Assembly: GCF_900162695.1 (NCBI RefSeq)
Contig: NZ_FUIH01000007.1
Location: 806,001-870,000 of the forward strand
From: Virgibacillus siamensis
Lineage (GTDB): Bacteria > Bacillota > Bacilli > Bacillales > Amphibacillaceae
Reading direction: 5' to 3'
Length of the DNA: 64,000 nt
The position numbers and the translations under genes are program-made. The notes under the pieces are model-generated. The model had not been told where the DNA came from and did no database searches. It saw only the letters and a list, made by a program, of their open reading frames with translations. How positions within the stretch are numbered: position 1 is the first letter of the stretch; each line of letters opens with the position of its first letter. Shown here one piece after another: positions 56,649-64,000 of this stretch.

Positions 56649-56790
56649 ATGCCAGTTTGTCTGACAAAAGTCTGACAGGCGGTGCACTGTGAATACTCTT
56701 TTAAAAAGGCGAAGGTGTTTTCGGGAATACGCAATTTTTGGAGGGGGCTATTGCGGGAGTATTCACTCCTAAATAAAAGGAGTTGTAAAA
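56649..56790 (+). promoter_or_regulatory. Candidate late-control region
   Basis: GTCTGACA occurs twice, 11 bases apart (56659 and 56670). GTGAATACTC (56689-56698) and GAGTATTCAC (56757-56766) are exact inverted arms with 58 bases between. ACTCC (56765-56769) pairs with GGAGT (56779-56783), the ribosome binding site of the next gene. No plain sigma-A promoter is seen, as expected if the sigma-like regulator just upstream acts here. Confidence 0.5.
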
Positions 56791-57993
56791 ATGATAAACT
56801 GGACAGACGAAAAACGAAAGCAAATCATAAATTTAAAAAACCAAAATTTAACATGGGCTGCAATATCTGAACAAATGTCAGCAGTACATGATGAACGATA
56901 TACAATAGAGCAATGCAGAAGTCAATACAGGAACAACAAAGACAGATTACTACACGATACACCACAACAACCAGAACCACAATATAAAAGCACATTCGAA
57001 CGCAAATCAGACGGAACAGAAGTAAGCGACACGCTGATTAAGATTTCACAAGACAGATTGAAGGACAATGACTATATACTGAAAGCGCATGGGTATGACC
57101 CAGACGAGTGGGAAATATCATCACATCAATTCAGCATGTGGAATCACTTTAACAAGGAAATGGACAACCCTAAAGTATTATACGCATCCAAAGTGAAGGT
57201 TATACCTAAAAAAGACAAGTTTTCTCTTGATAAGCTGTTAGAAAGTGTTAAACAAGTACCTGAAGTAAACATACAACCAGTACATACCAGAGAACAGTCA
57301 TACTTGAATATACCGTTAGCGGATATGCACTTTGGTATAGCAACCTATGAGGATTACAAGAAAACGCAGATGATGATATTGGATTTAATCCAAAAAGGAC
57401 ACGAAGAAATACTATTTATAATCGGCAATGATTTGCTACACCATAACGATCACCGGAACAGAACAGCATCAGGACGAGAAATACAACAGGTAGACATTAT
57501 CGAAGCATGGAACAACGCTAAAATGTTTTATTATCCGTTGCTTGAATATGCGTTGATGCACAGCAACAAAGTAACAGTCCTTTACACCAAGGGGAATCAT
57601 TCAGAAAGCATGGAATGGACATTCGTACAGATGCTTAAAGAACGGTTTACACAAATACATTTTGATGATGAATTCAAAGAACGAAAAGTTCATATGTTAG
57701 GGTTAAACTTTGCAGGTAGTTCGCACGGGGATAAGAAAAAACTGAAGAACCTAACGGAAAACTTTGCGACCGAGTTTCCTTATGAGTGGAGTATCGCATC
57801 AACAAGAACGGTATTCAGCGGACACCTGCACCACGAATTAGTGCTAGATAAAGGCGGGGTTATACATCGTCAACTGCCATCAGGAGTTAATCCTGATACG
57901 TGGCATTCAGAAATGGGTTACACAACATCACACAGAAGATTCCAGGTGTTTGAATACGATTACGAATCCGAAAGATGCATCTATTATGTATAG
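56791..57993 (+). CDS. Phage metallophosphoesterase with N-terminal Myb/SANT-like domain
   Basis: 400 residues. The N-terminus (WTDEKRKQIINLKNQNLTWAAISEQM) is a SANT/Myb-like DNA-binding domain. The C-terminal phosphoesterase has the motif set ADMHFG (D-x-H), IIGNDLLHHND (GN/D), KGNHSE (GNH), SSHGD and SGHLHHE (GHxH). It is a typical calcineurin-like protein of siphophages, located between replication and packaging genes. The binding site GGAGT is in a small hairpin. Confidence 0.88.
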   Translation: MINWTDEKRKQIINLKNQNLTWAAISEQMSAVHDERYTIEQCRSQYRNNKDRLLHDTPQQPEPQYKSTFERKSDGTEVSDTLIKISQDRLKDNDYILKAHGYDPDEWEISSHQFSMWNHFNKEMDNPKVLYASKVKVIPKKDKFSLDKLLESVKQVPEVNIQPVHTREQSYLNIPLADMHFGIATYEDYKKTQMMILDLIQKGHEEILFIIGNDLLHHNDHRNRTASGREIQQVDIIEAWNNAKMFYYPLLEYALMHSNKVTVLYTKGNHSESMEWTFVQMLKERFTQIHFDDEFKERKVHMLGLNFAGSSHGDKKKLKNLTENFATEFPYEWSIASTRTVFSGHLHHELVLDKGGVIHRQLPSGVNPDTWHSEMGYTTSHRRFQVFEYDYESERCIYYV

Positions 57994-58005
57994 GCGGTGT
58001 AGAAT

Positions 58006-58164
58006 ATGAATCTAACTCCAATAGAAATTGTTGTGCTGATCGTAATTGCTACATCGTTGATACTGTTCACAATCGAATTAGTATGGCAGCGTGAAGAATT
58101 AGACGAGCAGACGAAACACATTGACGAATTGGCGGAAGAAATTAAAAAGTTAAGGAGTGAGTAA
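58006..58164 (+). CDS. Small phage membrane protein (52 aa)
   Basis: 52 residues: one N-terminal membrane span (IEIVVLIVIATSLILFTIEL) and a coiled-coil tail (REELDEQTKHIDELAEEIKK). TAGGCGGTGT precedes the ATG. Unknown function. Confidence 0.65.
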   Translation: MNLTPIEIVVLIVIATSLILFTIELVWQREELDEQTKHIDELAEEIKKLRSE

Positions 58165-58166
58165 TC

Positions 58167-58451
58167 ATGTCAGAATTCGTAAGCTATGTATATGTCAGAC
58201 TACTAGATATGGGATATGCCCCAGACAGCGAAGAAGTGGAAAAGATAGTCGAATTAATTGAGGCGATTGAAGGCGAACCATTCACAGAATCGGAAGTAGC
58301 GCACGACTTATATTTCGGCTTACGTCTGCATGGTTATACTGCTACCGATATGGAATGTAAGATAATAGCCGGAATTGTATTTGATTACCTGCAAGAAAAA
58401 GGGCAAGTGGAATATACTATTGTTATAGATGAGGACGAAATACATGGTTGA
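58167..58451 (+). CDS. Hypothetical phage protein (94 aa)
   Basis: 94 residues, acidic, alpha-helical: FVSYVYVRLLDMGYAPDSEE, then AGIVFDYLQEKGQVEYTIVI. TAAGGAGTGAG precedes the ATG. Unknown function. Confidence 0.72.
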   Translation: MSEFVSYVYVRLLDMGYAPDSEEVEKIVELIEAIEGEPFTESEVAHDLYFGLRLHGYTATDMECKIIAGIVFDYLQEKGQVEYTIVIDEDEIHG

Positions 58452-58557
58452 TATATTAAACGCGATAGCATCGTTGTTTTTCTATTCGCTTATAGTGTTG
58501 GGTGGATTGTTCTTGTTAGCTATGACGATATTCACGGGATTTGTACTATTTCTTTAA
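58444..58557 (+). CDS. Tiny phage membrane protein (37 aa)
   Basis: 37 residues with two close hydrophobic spans: NAIASLFFYSLIVLGGLFLL and AMTIFTGFVLFL. Overlaps the preceding gene by eight bases. Unknown function. Confidence 0.55.
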   Translation: MVDILNAIASLFFYSLIVLGGLFLLAMTIFTGFVLFL

Positions 58558-58570
58558 AGAGGTGATTAGC

Positions 58571-58711
58571 ATGTGTCCATGTGGTAAAGAAACGTGTGAT
58601 TGCGGAGAAGATTTCAGCAAGACGCTATACAACTTCATCAAGAGTAAACAAGAGAAGGAAGAAGAACCAATAACATTCATTATGAATAGCTACAATAACC
58701 GGCCTGAATAA
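58571..58711 (+). CDS. Small Cys-rich phage protein (46 aa)
   Basis: 46 residues: MCPCGKETCDCGEDFSKTLY has four Cys in the first 11 residues, as in a zinc knuckle, followed by a charged region. AAAGAGGTGATTAGC precedes the ATG. Unknown function. Confidence 0.62.
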   Translation: MCPCGKETCDCGEDFSKTLYNFIKSKQEKEEEPITFIMNSYNNRPE

Positions 58712-58759
58712 GCCGTCAATAAACTGTTCCTTAAACAGTAAGCTGATAACTATTGTTTG

Positions 58760-58790
58760 TACCCGTGTGGAAAGCGGGTATATTTTTTTA
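58760..58790 (+). terminator. Terminator between the middle and packaging gene blocks
   Basis: TACCCG and CGGGTA arms with nine-base loop, then TATTTTTTTATT. Confidence 0.85.
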
Positions 58791-58824
58791 TTCCCTGCAT
58801 AACAATATAGCGGGGAGGTGCATC

Positions 58825-58947
58825 ATGTTTGGTGCTAACATAGAAGTAATAACAGAAGATGAATATCATATCTTATTTAGAATATCCTGGTACTTTAACG
58901 GGGAATATAACGAAAAATGGATAACGGAAAGGAAGGACACTTCATGA
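58825..58947 (+). CDS. Hypothetical small phage protein (40 aa)
   Basis: 40 residues: MFGANIEVITEDEYHILFRI then SWYFNGEYNEKWITERKDTS. GGGGAGGTGCATC precedes the ATG. The end overlaps a small terminator hairpin. Unknown function. Confidence 0.55.
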   Translation: MFGANIEVITEDEYHILFRISWYFNGEYNEKWITERKDTS

Positions 58948-58962
58948 CGGAGTGTCTTTTTT
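58934..58962 (+). terminator. Terminator before the terminase genes
   Basis: GGACACT and AGTGTCT arms (one G-T end pair), then TTTTTT. Confidence 0.75.
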
Positions 58963-58989
58963 CTGTTCAGGAGGAATGGTGATGATCTA

Positions 58990-59427
58990 ATGGGCAGACC
59001 TAATAAATACATTGAATTAGAAATTGAAGATAAATTGGATTTAGTCGAAGGGTGGAAACGTGACGGGTTATCTGATGAACAAATAGCGGGCAACTTAGGC
59101 GTTTCTTATACTGTGTTGAAAGAGTGGAAAAAGAAATATCCGCCTTTTGCGACTGCCATAAAAAAGGGTAAAGAAGTTTCAGACTATGAACTAGAAAACA
59201 CATTGCACAAACGAGCAACGGGTTACTATTACACGGAACAAACAGTCACTAACAAGGGTGATATTGTGGAAATAAAGAAGTATGAGCACCCTAACCCGAC
59301 ATCACTAATATTTGCATTAAAGAATAGACTTCCAAAAAAATACCGCGACAAACAGGAAATAGAACAAACAGGAAATATGAACGTTACATTTGTTGACGAC
59401 ATAGGAACTGATGACGATGCAACGTAA
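58990..59427 (+). CDS. Terminase small subunit (TerS)
   Basis: 145 residues. N-terminal DNA-recognition helix-turn-helix (VEGWKRDGLSDEQIAGNLGVSYTVLKEW), then the ATAIKKGKEVSDYELENTLHKRATGY region and YEHPNPTSLIFALKNRLPKKYRDKQ near the end, a phrase typical of PBSX/SPP1-like TerS proteins. It binds the pac or cos site and brings DNA to TerL. AGGAGG and GGTGATG lie upstream; the gene overlaps terL by 17 bases. Confidence 0.88.
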   Translation: MGRPNKYIELEIEDKLDLVEGWKRDGLSDEQIAGNLGVSYTVLKEWKKKYPPFATAIKKGKEVSDYELENTLHKRATGYYYTEQTVTNKGDIVEIKKYEHPNPTSLIFALKNRLPKKYRDKQEIEQTGNMNVTFVDDIGTDDDAT

Positions 59428-60670
59428 ACTATCAGAGTTTATCCCGAAGAAGTTTCATTCAATATGGAAAGCTGCTGTCAATCCTGATGTGCTGAACATT
59501 GTATGCAAGGGTGGCAGGGGTAGCGGTAAGTCATCGGACATAGCACATATCATTGTACAAATGCTTATGAGATACCCTGTAAATGCAGTAGGTATACGAA
59601 AGTTTGATAATACAATCGAGTTATCCATATTCGAGCAGATTAAGTGGGCCATATCAGAGCAAGGGGTAACACATCTATTTAAAGTGAATAAGTCTCCTAT
59701 GCGTATCACATACGTTCCTAGAGGTAATTACATTACATTCAGGGGCGCACAAGAACCGGAACGCATCAAGTCATTAAAGAGTGCTAATTTCCCTTTTGCT
59801 ATTGCGTGGCTAGAGGAAATAGCGGAATTTAAAACAGAAGATGAAGTGACAACCATTACAAACTCATTATTACGTGGTGAATTGGGTGATGGTTTATTTT
59901 ATAAGTTCTTTTATTCGTATAACCCGCCTAAGAGGAAACAGTCATGGGTTAATAAGAAATATGAAACACAATTCCAACCGGAAAACACTTTCGTACACCA
60001 TAGCACATATTTGGATAATCCATTCATAGCGGATCAGTTCAAAGAAGAAGCACAAGCAGCTAAAGAACGTAATCTACTAAAATATGAGTGGGAATATCTA
60101 GGTAAGGCTATCGGTTCAGGTGTAGTGCCGTTTGATAATCTAAACTTTAGAACGATAACAGATGATGAAGTGAAGGTGTTTGATAACATACGTCAAGGAC
60201 TGGATTTTGGTTATGCAGTCGATCCGGTATCATTTGTGCGTTGGCATTATGACAAGACGCGGAAACGCATATATGCTATTGATGAGTTTTACGGTGTTAA
60301 GTTGAGTAACGCAAAGTTAGCCAAATGGGTAAACAGTAAAGGCTATCACGACACTATGACGATAGCTGATTCAGCAGAACCTAAGAGCATAGCAGAATTA
60401 AAAAGTTACGGCATGAGGATTAAAGGTGCCAAGAAAGGCCCGGGAAGTGTTGAATATGGCGAAAAGTGGTTGGATGACTTAGAGGAAATAATCATCGACC
60501 CGAAACGCACACCTAACACAGCGAAAGAATTCGAAAACATAGACTACCAGACGGACAAAGACGGTAATCCTAAAGCTAAGTTAGAAGATGCAGACAATCA
60601 CTCAATAGATAGTACACGCTATGGATTTGAAAACGACATGAAGCAACGTAGTATTTCCATATTGAAGTAA
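59411..60670 (+). CDS. Terminase large subunit (TerL, PBSX family)
   Basis: 419 residues. ATPase: Walker A KGGRGSGKSS (about 34-43), Walker B FAIAWLEEIAEF (about 130-141), coupling motif SYNPP. Nuclease domain: LDFGYAVDP, TIADSAEPKS and the late Asp in DADNHSIDSTRYG, an RNase H-like fold. It pumps DNA into the prohead and cuts it. Typical length and order for SPP1/PBSX-like phages. ATG 59411 or 59417 are both possible. Confidence 0.94.
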   Translation: MTMQRKLSEFIPKKFHSIWKAAVNPDVLNIVCKGGRGSGKSSDIAHIIVQMLMRYPVNAVGIRKFDNTIELSIFEQIKWAISEQGVTHLFKVNKSPMRITYVPRGNYITFRGAQEPERIKSLKSANFPFAIAWLEEIAEFKTEDEVTTITNSLLRGELGDGLFYKFFYSYNPPKRKQSWVNKKYETQFQPENTFVHHSTYLDNPFIADQFKEEAQAAKERNLLKYEWEYLGKAIGSGVVPFDNLNFRTITDDEVKVFDNIRQGLDFGYAVDPVSFVRWHYDKTRKRIYAIDEFYGVKLSNAKLAKWVNSKGYHDTMTIADSAEPKSIAELKSYGMRIKGAKKGPGSVEYGEKWLDDLEEIIIDPKRTPNTAKEFENIDYQTDKDGNPKAKLEDADNHSIDSTRYGFENDMKQRSISILK

Positions 60671-60683
60671 AGGAGGTATAGCG

Positions 60684-62087
60684 ATGTACCCAACAGAACC
60701 AACGCACACAGAAGAACTAATCAGCCACATACAGAATCAATCTCCTAAGACACCGGACATTATAAAAGAGTTAATAGACAATCACGACACGTCAGCTATG
60801 GAAAACGGTGTACGATACTATTTCAACGATACCGACATAGTAGGCAGAAAGATATACACGTATGAAAATGGCGCTAAGGTAGTAGATAACGATGCTACAA
60901 ATGAGAAATTACCCGCATCATGGCATAAGCGCCTTGTCGATCAGAAGGTAGGTTATTTAGTTGGTAAGCCTGTAACATTGGCAAGCGACAAGGAAAACGA
61001 CCCTGCATTGGAACGTATACAAGAAATTATAGGCGATGAATTTGACGACACGATGCCAGAGTTAGTCAAACATGCATCTAATAAGGGAAGGGAGTTCTTG
61101 CATCCGTATATAGACGATGAAGGACAATTCGATTACATGATTGTACCCGCACAGGAATGTATACCGATATACACCAAGACAAAGAAACGTGACTTAGAAG
61201 CAGTTATACGTTATTACGATGTAGGCGACATTAAGAAAATCGAATTATGGGATAGTGAGCAGGTAACGTATTATGAGGAAATAGACGGCAAAGTACATTA
61301 TGATGCCGGAGTAGAACAGAATCCGCAGTCACACTTTTATTATGGGAATAAAGGCTATGGATGGGGCAAAGTACCGTTTGTTGATTTCCGTAACAACGAG
61401 GAATGTATAAGCGACCTGAAGTTTTACAAGCGCCTAATTGATGCATATGAGTTAATCATCAGTAATACAGCTAACACCATTGTAGACGTACAGTCTTTGA
61501 TATATGTGCTAAAAGGGTATGAAGGTCAAGACTTGGATGAGTTCATGACTAATCTTAAGAAATACAAGGCTATTAGCGTATCGGATGAACCAGGTAGTGG
61601 AGTGGACACATTGCAAGCTGACATACCTGTTAATGCAGTAGATAGCCATGCAGACAGGTTAGAACAGCTTATATATGATGCAGGGCAAGGCGTTAATTTC
61701 AGCGCTGACAAGCTAGGAAACAACCCTTCTGGCGTATCATTGAAATTCCTGTACACAGCATTGGATTTAAAGGCTAGCGTCTTAGAACGAAAATTTAGCA
61801 AGTCATTACGTGAATTTACATGGTTCATATGTGAGTATTTGTCCATAGCTGAGAATGTGAAAGCAGACTATCAAGACTACACATGGACATTTAATAAATC
61901 CATCATCACGAATGAAGCTGAGATAATCAAGAATCTAGGACTATCACAGTCTATGTTATCGGACGAGACTATTCTAACGAATCATCCGTACGTGGACGAT
62001 GTGCAAGCTGAACTTGACAAACGAAAAGCGCAACAAGACGAGTACATGCAGAACATGCCAGGTGTTGAAGTAAATGAACCAGAATGA
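60684..62087 (+). CDS. Portal protein (SPP1 gp6-like)
   Basis: 467 residues, with KRLVDQKVGYLVGKPVTLAS, FVDFRNNEECISDLKFYKRLIDAYELIISN and SADKLGNNPSGVSLKFLYTALDLKASVLER, the usual phrases of SPP1-type portal proteins. It forms the dodecameric DNA channel at one capsid vertex. AAAGGAGG precedes the ATG. Overlaps the next gene by 14 bases. Confidence 0.94.
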   Translation: MYPTEPTHTEELISHIQNQSPKTPDIIKELIDNHDTSAMENGVRYYFNDTDIVGRKIYTYENGAKVVDNDATNEKLPASWHKRLVDQKVGYLVGKPVTLASDKENDPALERIQEIIGDEFDDTMPELVKHASNKGREFLHPYIDDEGQFDYMIVPAQECIPIYTKTKKRDLEAVIRYYDVGDIKKIELWDSEQVTYYEEIDGKVHYDAGVEQNPQSHFYYGNKGYGWGKVPFVDFRNNEECISDLKFYKRLIDAYELIISNTANTIVDVQSLIYVLKGYEGQDLDEFMTNLKKYKAISVSDEPGSGVDTLQADIPVNAVDSHADRLEQLIYDAGQGVNFSADKLGNNPSGVSLKFLYTALDLKASVLERKFSKSLREFTWFICEYLSIAENVKADYQDYTWTFNKSIITNEAEIIKNLGLSQSMLSDETILTNHPYVDDVQAELDKRKAQQDEYMQNMPGVEVNEPE

Positions 62088-63201
62088 CATTGAGAAACAC
62101 TTAGACAATATGCTAACACAGTCCGAACGAGACATAGATAAAGTCTTTGCAGGACGTTTAAAATCATTGCTAGACCTATTAGCTGATATGCATAGAAAGT
62201 ACGCTGATAATGGATCTATTAGCCGTACAGAGGTATACAAGTATAAACGTTTCGAGAAGGAAATGGAACGCATTAAATTATTGATCCATGATGACTATAA
62301 GAAAGTGTATCAGGAAATCAATAAACTAATGAAAGACCAGTATACTGACAATCTATTAATGAGCCTGTTTGTATACGAAATGGCTACACAGCTAGATATG
62401 CAAGTAACCATTCCGAGCGCGCGGGTAGTAAGTGAAGCTATACTCAATCCGATAAAAGAGTTGACATTATCATCATTGATGAATCAGCACAGGAACGAGA
62501 TTGTGCGAAAGATACGGATAGAGTTGGCGCAAGGTATCCAGGCGGGCGAATCATATGGAGAAATGGCTGAACGCCTTGAAAAAGCGGTCAATTTTAGTCG
62601 GAGTAAAGCTAGACGAGTGGCTAGAACAGAATCCGGTAGAGTACAAGTTGAATCACGTTTGAAAAGCATCGAAAAAGCTAAAAAAATGATCGAGCCGGAT
62701 AAACAGGTGGAACAAGCGAAGTCGGACGATAAGCCGGAAACTGATGGCAAGCCGAAAATTGTACGTGATAAGCCATATGGACTGAAACCAGAAGGAAACG
62801 AAAGCGCATTTGCAAAGTTTTGGATGGCTGAATTGGATTTACGTACAAGGCGGTCACACAGAAAGCTAGACGGACAGACAGCGGATGATGAGGGGTATTT
62901 TCATTATAAGGGTATGAAAGCAAAAGGCCCGTCATTGTGGGCCAACCCCTCCATGACGATTAATTGTCGTTGTGATGTCGGGGTTAAAATAAATGGCAAG
63001 ATGCCAGACACAAGGCGTGTGCGTGACTACAACGATGCACGCTACCAACAAAGACTGGCAGACAGAATGGACTTTCTCATGGCGGAAGAAGGATTAACAG
63101 AAAAACAAGCAGAACGAAAGGCAATGAAACAAGTTTATCCACCAAATATAGTGGAGAAGTACAGATTTTATGAAGATTGGTACAAAGATCAACCAAAGTA
63201 A
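62074..63201 (+). CDS. Head morphogenesis protein (Mu F / SPP1 gp7-like)
   Basis: 375 residues. The C-terminal Mu F-like domain is seen in SKARRVARTESGRVQVES, KFWMAELDLRTRRSHRKLDGQ and MTINCRCDVGVKI (C-R-C near the end). The N-terminus is long and helical. In SPP1, gp7 binds the portal and assists DNA delivery. A Lys/Asp-rich low-complexity loop (about 205-235) lies in the middle. The gene is followed by a terminator, so the head genes downstream use another promoter or read-through. Confidence 0.92.
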   Translation: MNQNDIEKHLDNMLTQSERDIDKVFAGRLKSLLDLLADMHRKYADNGSISRTEVYKYKRFEKEMERIKLLIHDDYKKVYQEINKLMKDQYTDNLLMSLFVYEMATQLDMQVTIPSARVVSEAILNPIKELTLSSLMNQHRNEIVRKIRIELAQGIQAGESYGEMAERLEKAVNFSRSKARRVARTESGRVQVESRLKSIEKAKKMIEPDKQVEQAKSDDKPETDGKPKIVRDKPYGLKPEGNESAFAKFWMAELDLRTRRSHRKLDGQTADDEGYFHYKGMKAKGPSLWANPSMTINCRCDVGVKINGKMPDTRRVRDYNDARYQQRLADRMDFLMAEEGLTEKQAERKAMKQVYPPNIVEKYRFYEDWYKDQPK

Positions 63202-63202
63202 T

Positions 63203-63236
63203 GCGCCTATCAGACTAGCGGTAGGCGTTTTTATTT
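63203..63236 (+). terminator. Terminator between the portal/Mu F block and the scaffold gene
   Basis: GCGCCTA and TAGGCGT arms with a 12-base loop, then TTTTTATTT. Partial termination here could set the ratio of portal to capsid and scaffold. Confidence 0.75.
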
Positions 63237-63320
63237 ATATCTTATACCTACGTTGCATGACGTATAACATGCTATCCTATCGAGCACACAAACTCGTAAA
63301 ACGTGAAGGAGACATAGAAT

Positions 63321-63914
63321 ATGAAACGAGATTTTCTTAAAGAACTAGAGTTATCAGATGAACAAATCGAAGCGGTTTTCAAGGAACACGGGAAGGCTGT
63401 TAATGAGTACAAAACGAAAGCAGAACAGGTCGACACTCTGCAATCACAAATTGATGACTACAAACAACAGCTAACAGACCGTGACAAACAGCTTAAGGAT
63501 TTGGAAGGTAAGGCATCAGGTAACGAGGACTTACAGCAACAGATTAAGGACTTACAGAAGGCTAACGATGACGCACAGAAGGAATATGACGAGCAATTAC
63601 GTCAACAGAAGAAAGAATCTAAATTGGAGTTGCTTCTAAAGGACGTGAAGGCACGTAATCCTAAAGCAGTCAAGGCACTACTGGATAATGACAAGATTAG
63701 TCTTGATAACGATAATCTAGTAGGCGTACAAGACCAGATTGACGCACTAAAAGAATCGGACGCTTATTTATTTGAGAGTGACGAACCTAAGTTAAAAGGC
63801 AGAGAGCCACATAGCAGCAATCCGAACGAAACAAAGCAAACATTCACGGTGGATGATTTCAAAGGAATGACACCGGAACAAATTAATAAAAATTGGGAAA
63901 AGTTGAAAGGATGA
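63321..63914 (+). CDS. Phage scaffolding protein (GP20 family)
   Basis: 197 residues: DFLKELELSDEQIEAVFKEH at the N-terminus, then a long coiled coil (about 30-105), and NPKAVKALLDNDKISLDND, typical of the phage GP20 scaffold family. It guides capsid assembly and leaves before packaging. GTGAAGGAG precedes the ATG. Position before the capsid gene fits. Confidence 0.92.
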   Translation: MKRDFLKELELSDEQIEAVFKEHGKAVNEYKTKAEQVDTLQSQIDDYKQQLTDRDKQLKDLEGKASGNEDLQQQIKDLQKANDDAQKEYDEQLRQQKKESKLELLLKDVKARNPKAVKALLDNDKISLDNDNLVGVQDQIDALKESDAYLFESDEPKLKGREPHSSNPNETKQTFTVDDFKGMTPEQINKNWEKLKG

Positions 63915-63921
63915 ATGATTA

Positions 63922-64000
63922 ATGTCAGTACAAAATTTTATTCCAGAACTATGGAGTGCACGACTATTAGCAAACTTAGATAAGGCACACGTTTTCGGTA
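63922..64000 (+). CDS. Major capsid protein, 5' part (P22 coat-like)
   Basis: Only 26 codons are in the window: MSVQNFIPELWSARLLANLD then KAHVFG. The phrase N-F-I-P-E-x-W-S-A-x-L-L is the common N-terminus of P22-coat/SPP1-related phage major capsid proteins. The gene continues beyond the right edge. Confidence 0.85.
   Translation, partial: MSVQNFIPELWSARLLANLDKAHVFG

Overview
The window comes from the chromosome of a moderately halophilic, endospore-forming member of the Bacillaceae (Virgibacillus/Oceanobacillus-like). The reasons are an ectoine operon (ectABC), an aa3-type quinol oxidase operon (qoxABCD), sporulation and germination genes (spoVIF, YjcZ-type small proteins, a gerA-type operon behind a sigma-G-like promoter), Gram-positive ribosome binding sites and Bacillus-style RNA switches (PyrR attenuator, TPP riboswitch). 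The genus is an inference from gene content; no rRNA or tRNA gene was seen.

Region 1 (1-39600) is ordinary chromosome. In order: the 3' part of qoxA and qoxBCD; ectABC; a dicarboxylate/amino-acid symporter; small membrane proteins; a GntR regulator with a cystathionine gamma-synthase/lyase-family enzyme, each preceded by the same 10-12 bp palindrome; an acyl-CoA synthetase; three tiny YjcZ-like proteins and spoVIF; a sulfotransferase-like protein; a D,D-carboxypeptidase without a signal peptide; a 440-bp non-coding repeat-like element; uraA behind a PyrR attenuator; the germinant receptor operon; an SDR enzyme, an AlkA-like glycosylase and a type II NADH dehydrogenase; a VanW protein and a DCC protein; a Fur-controlled iron-siderophore transporter without its ATPase; an Aquifex-type aconitase; YceI; an amidase; PepF; TPP riboswitch plus thiT; and a membrane transporter truncated at its 3' end.

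Region 2 (about 39600-64000, continuing past the window) is a prophage. The integrase sits at the left end, right behind the truncated transporter gene, so integration probably took place inside that gene. The layout is typical of a temperate siphovirus: integrase; two repressor-type switch modules with different operators; many very small early genes; ERF annealing protein plus YqaJ-type nuclease; excisionase-like HTH; replication initiator with an internal 11-bp iteron array (likely origin); primase-helicase; SSB, HNH, MazG-like, RusA; a cytosine methyltransferase broken by a 5-nt insertion in its SAM-binding motif; a sigma-like late regulator; then packaging and head genes (TerS, TerL, SPP1-type portal, Mu F-like head protein, scaffold, start of the major capsid gene).

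The most interesting non-gene signals are: the iteron array in the initiator gene; two arrays of 7-bp words repeated every 20-21 bp between convergent genes; the 440-bp element whose ends look like the two arms of a terminator hairpin used elsewhere in the window; the double lysogeny-control region; and mosaic early phage genes built from exactly repeated DNA blocks. I see no CRISPR array, insertion sequence or clear new defence system.
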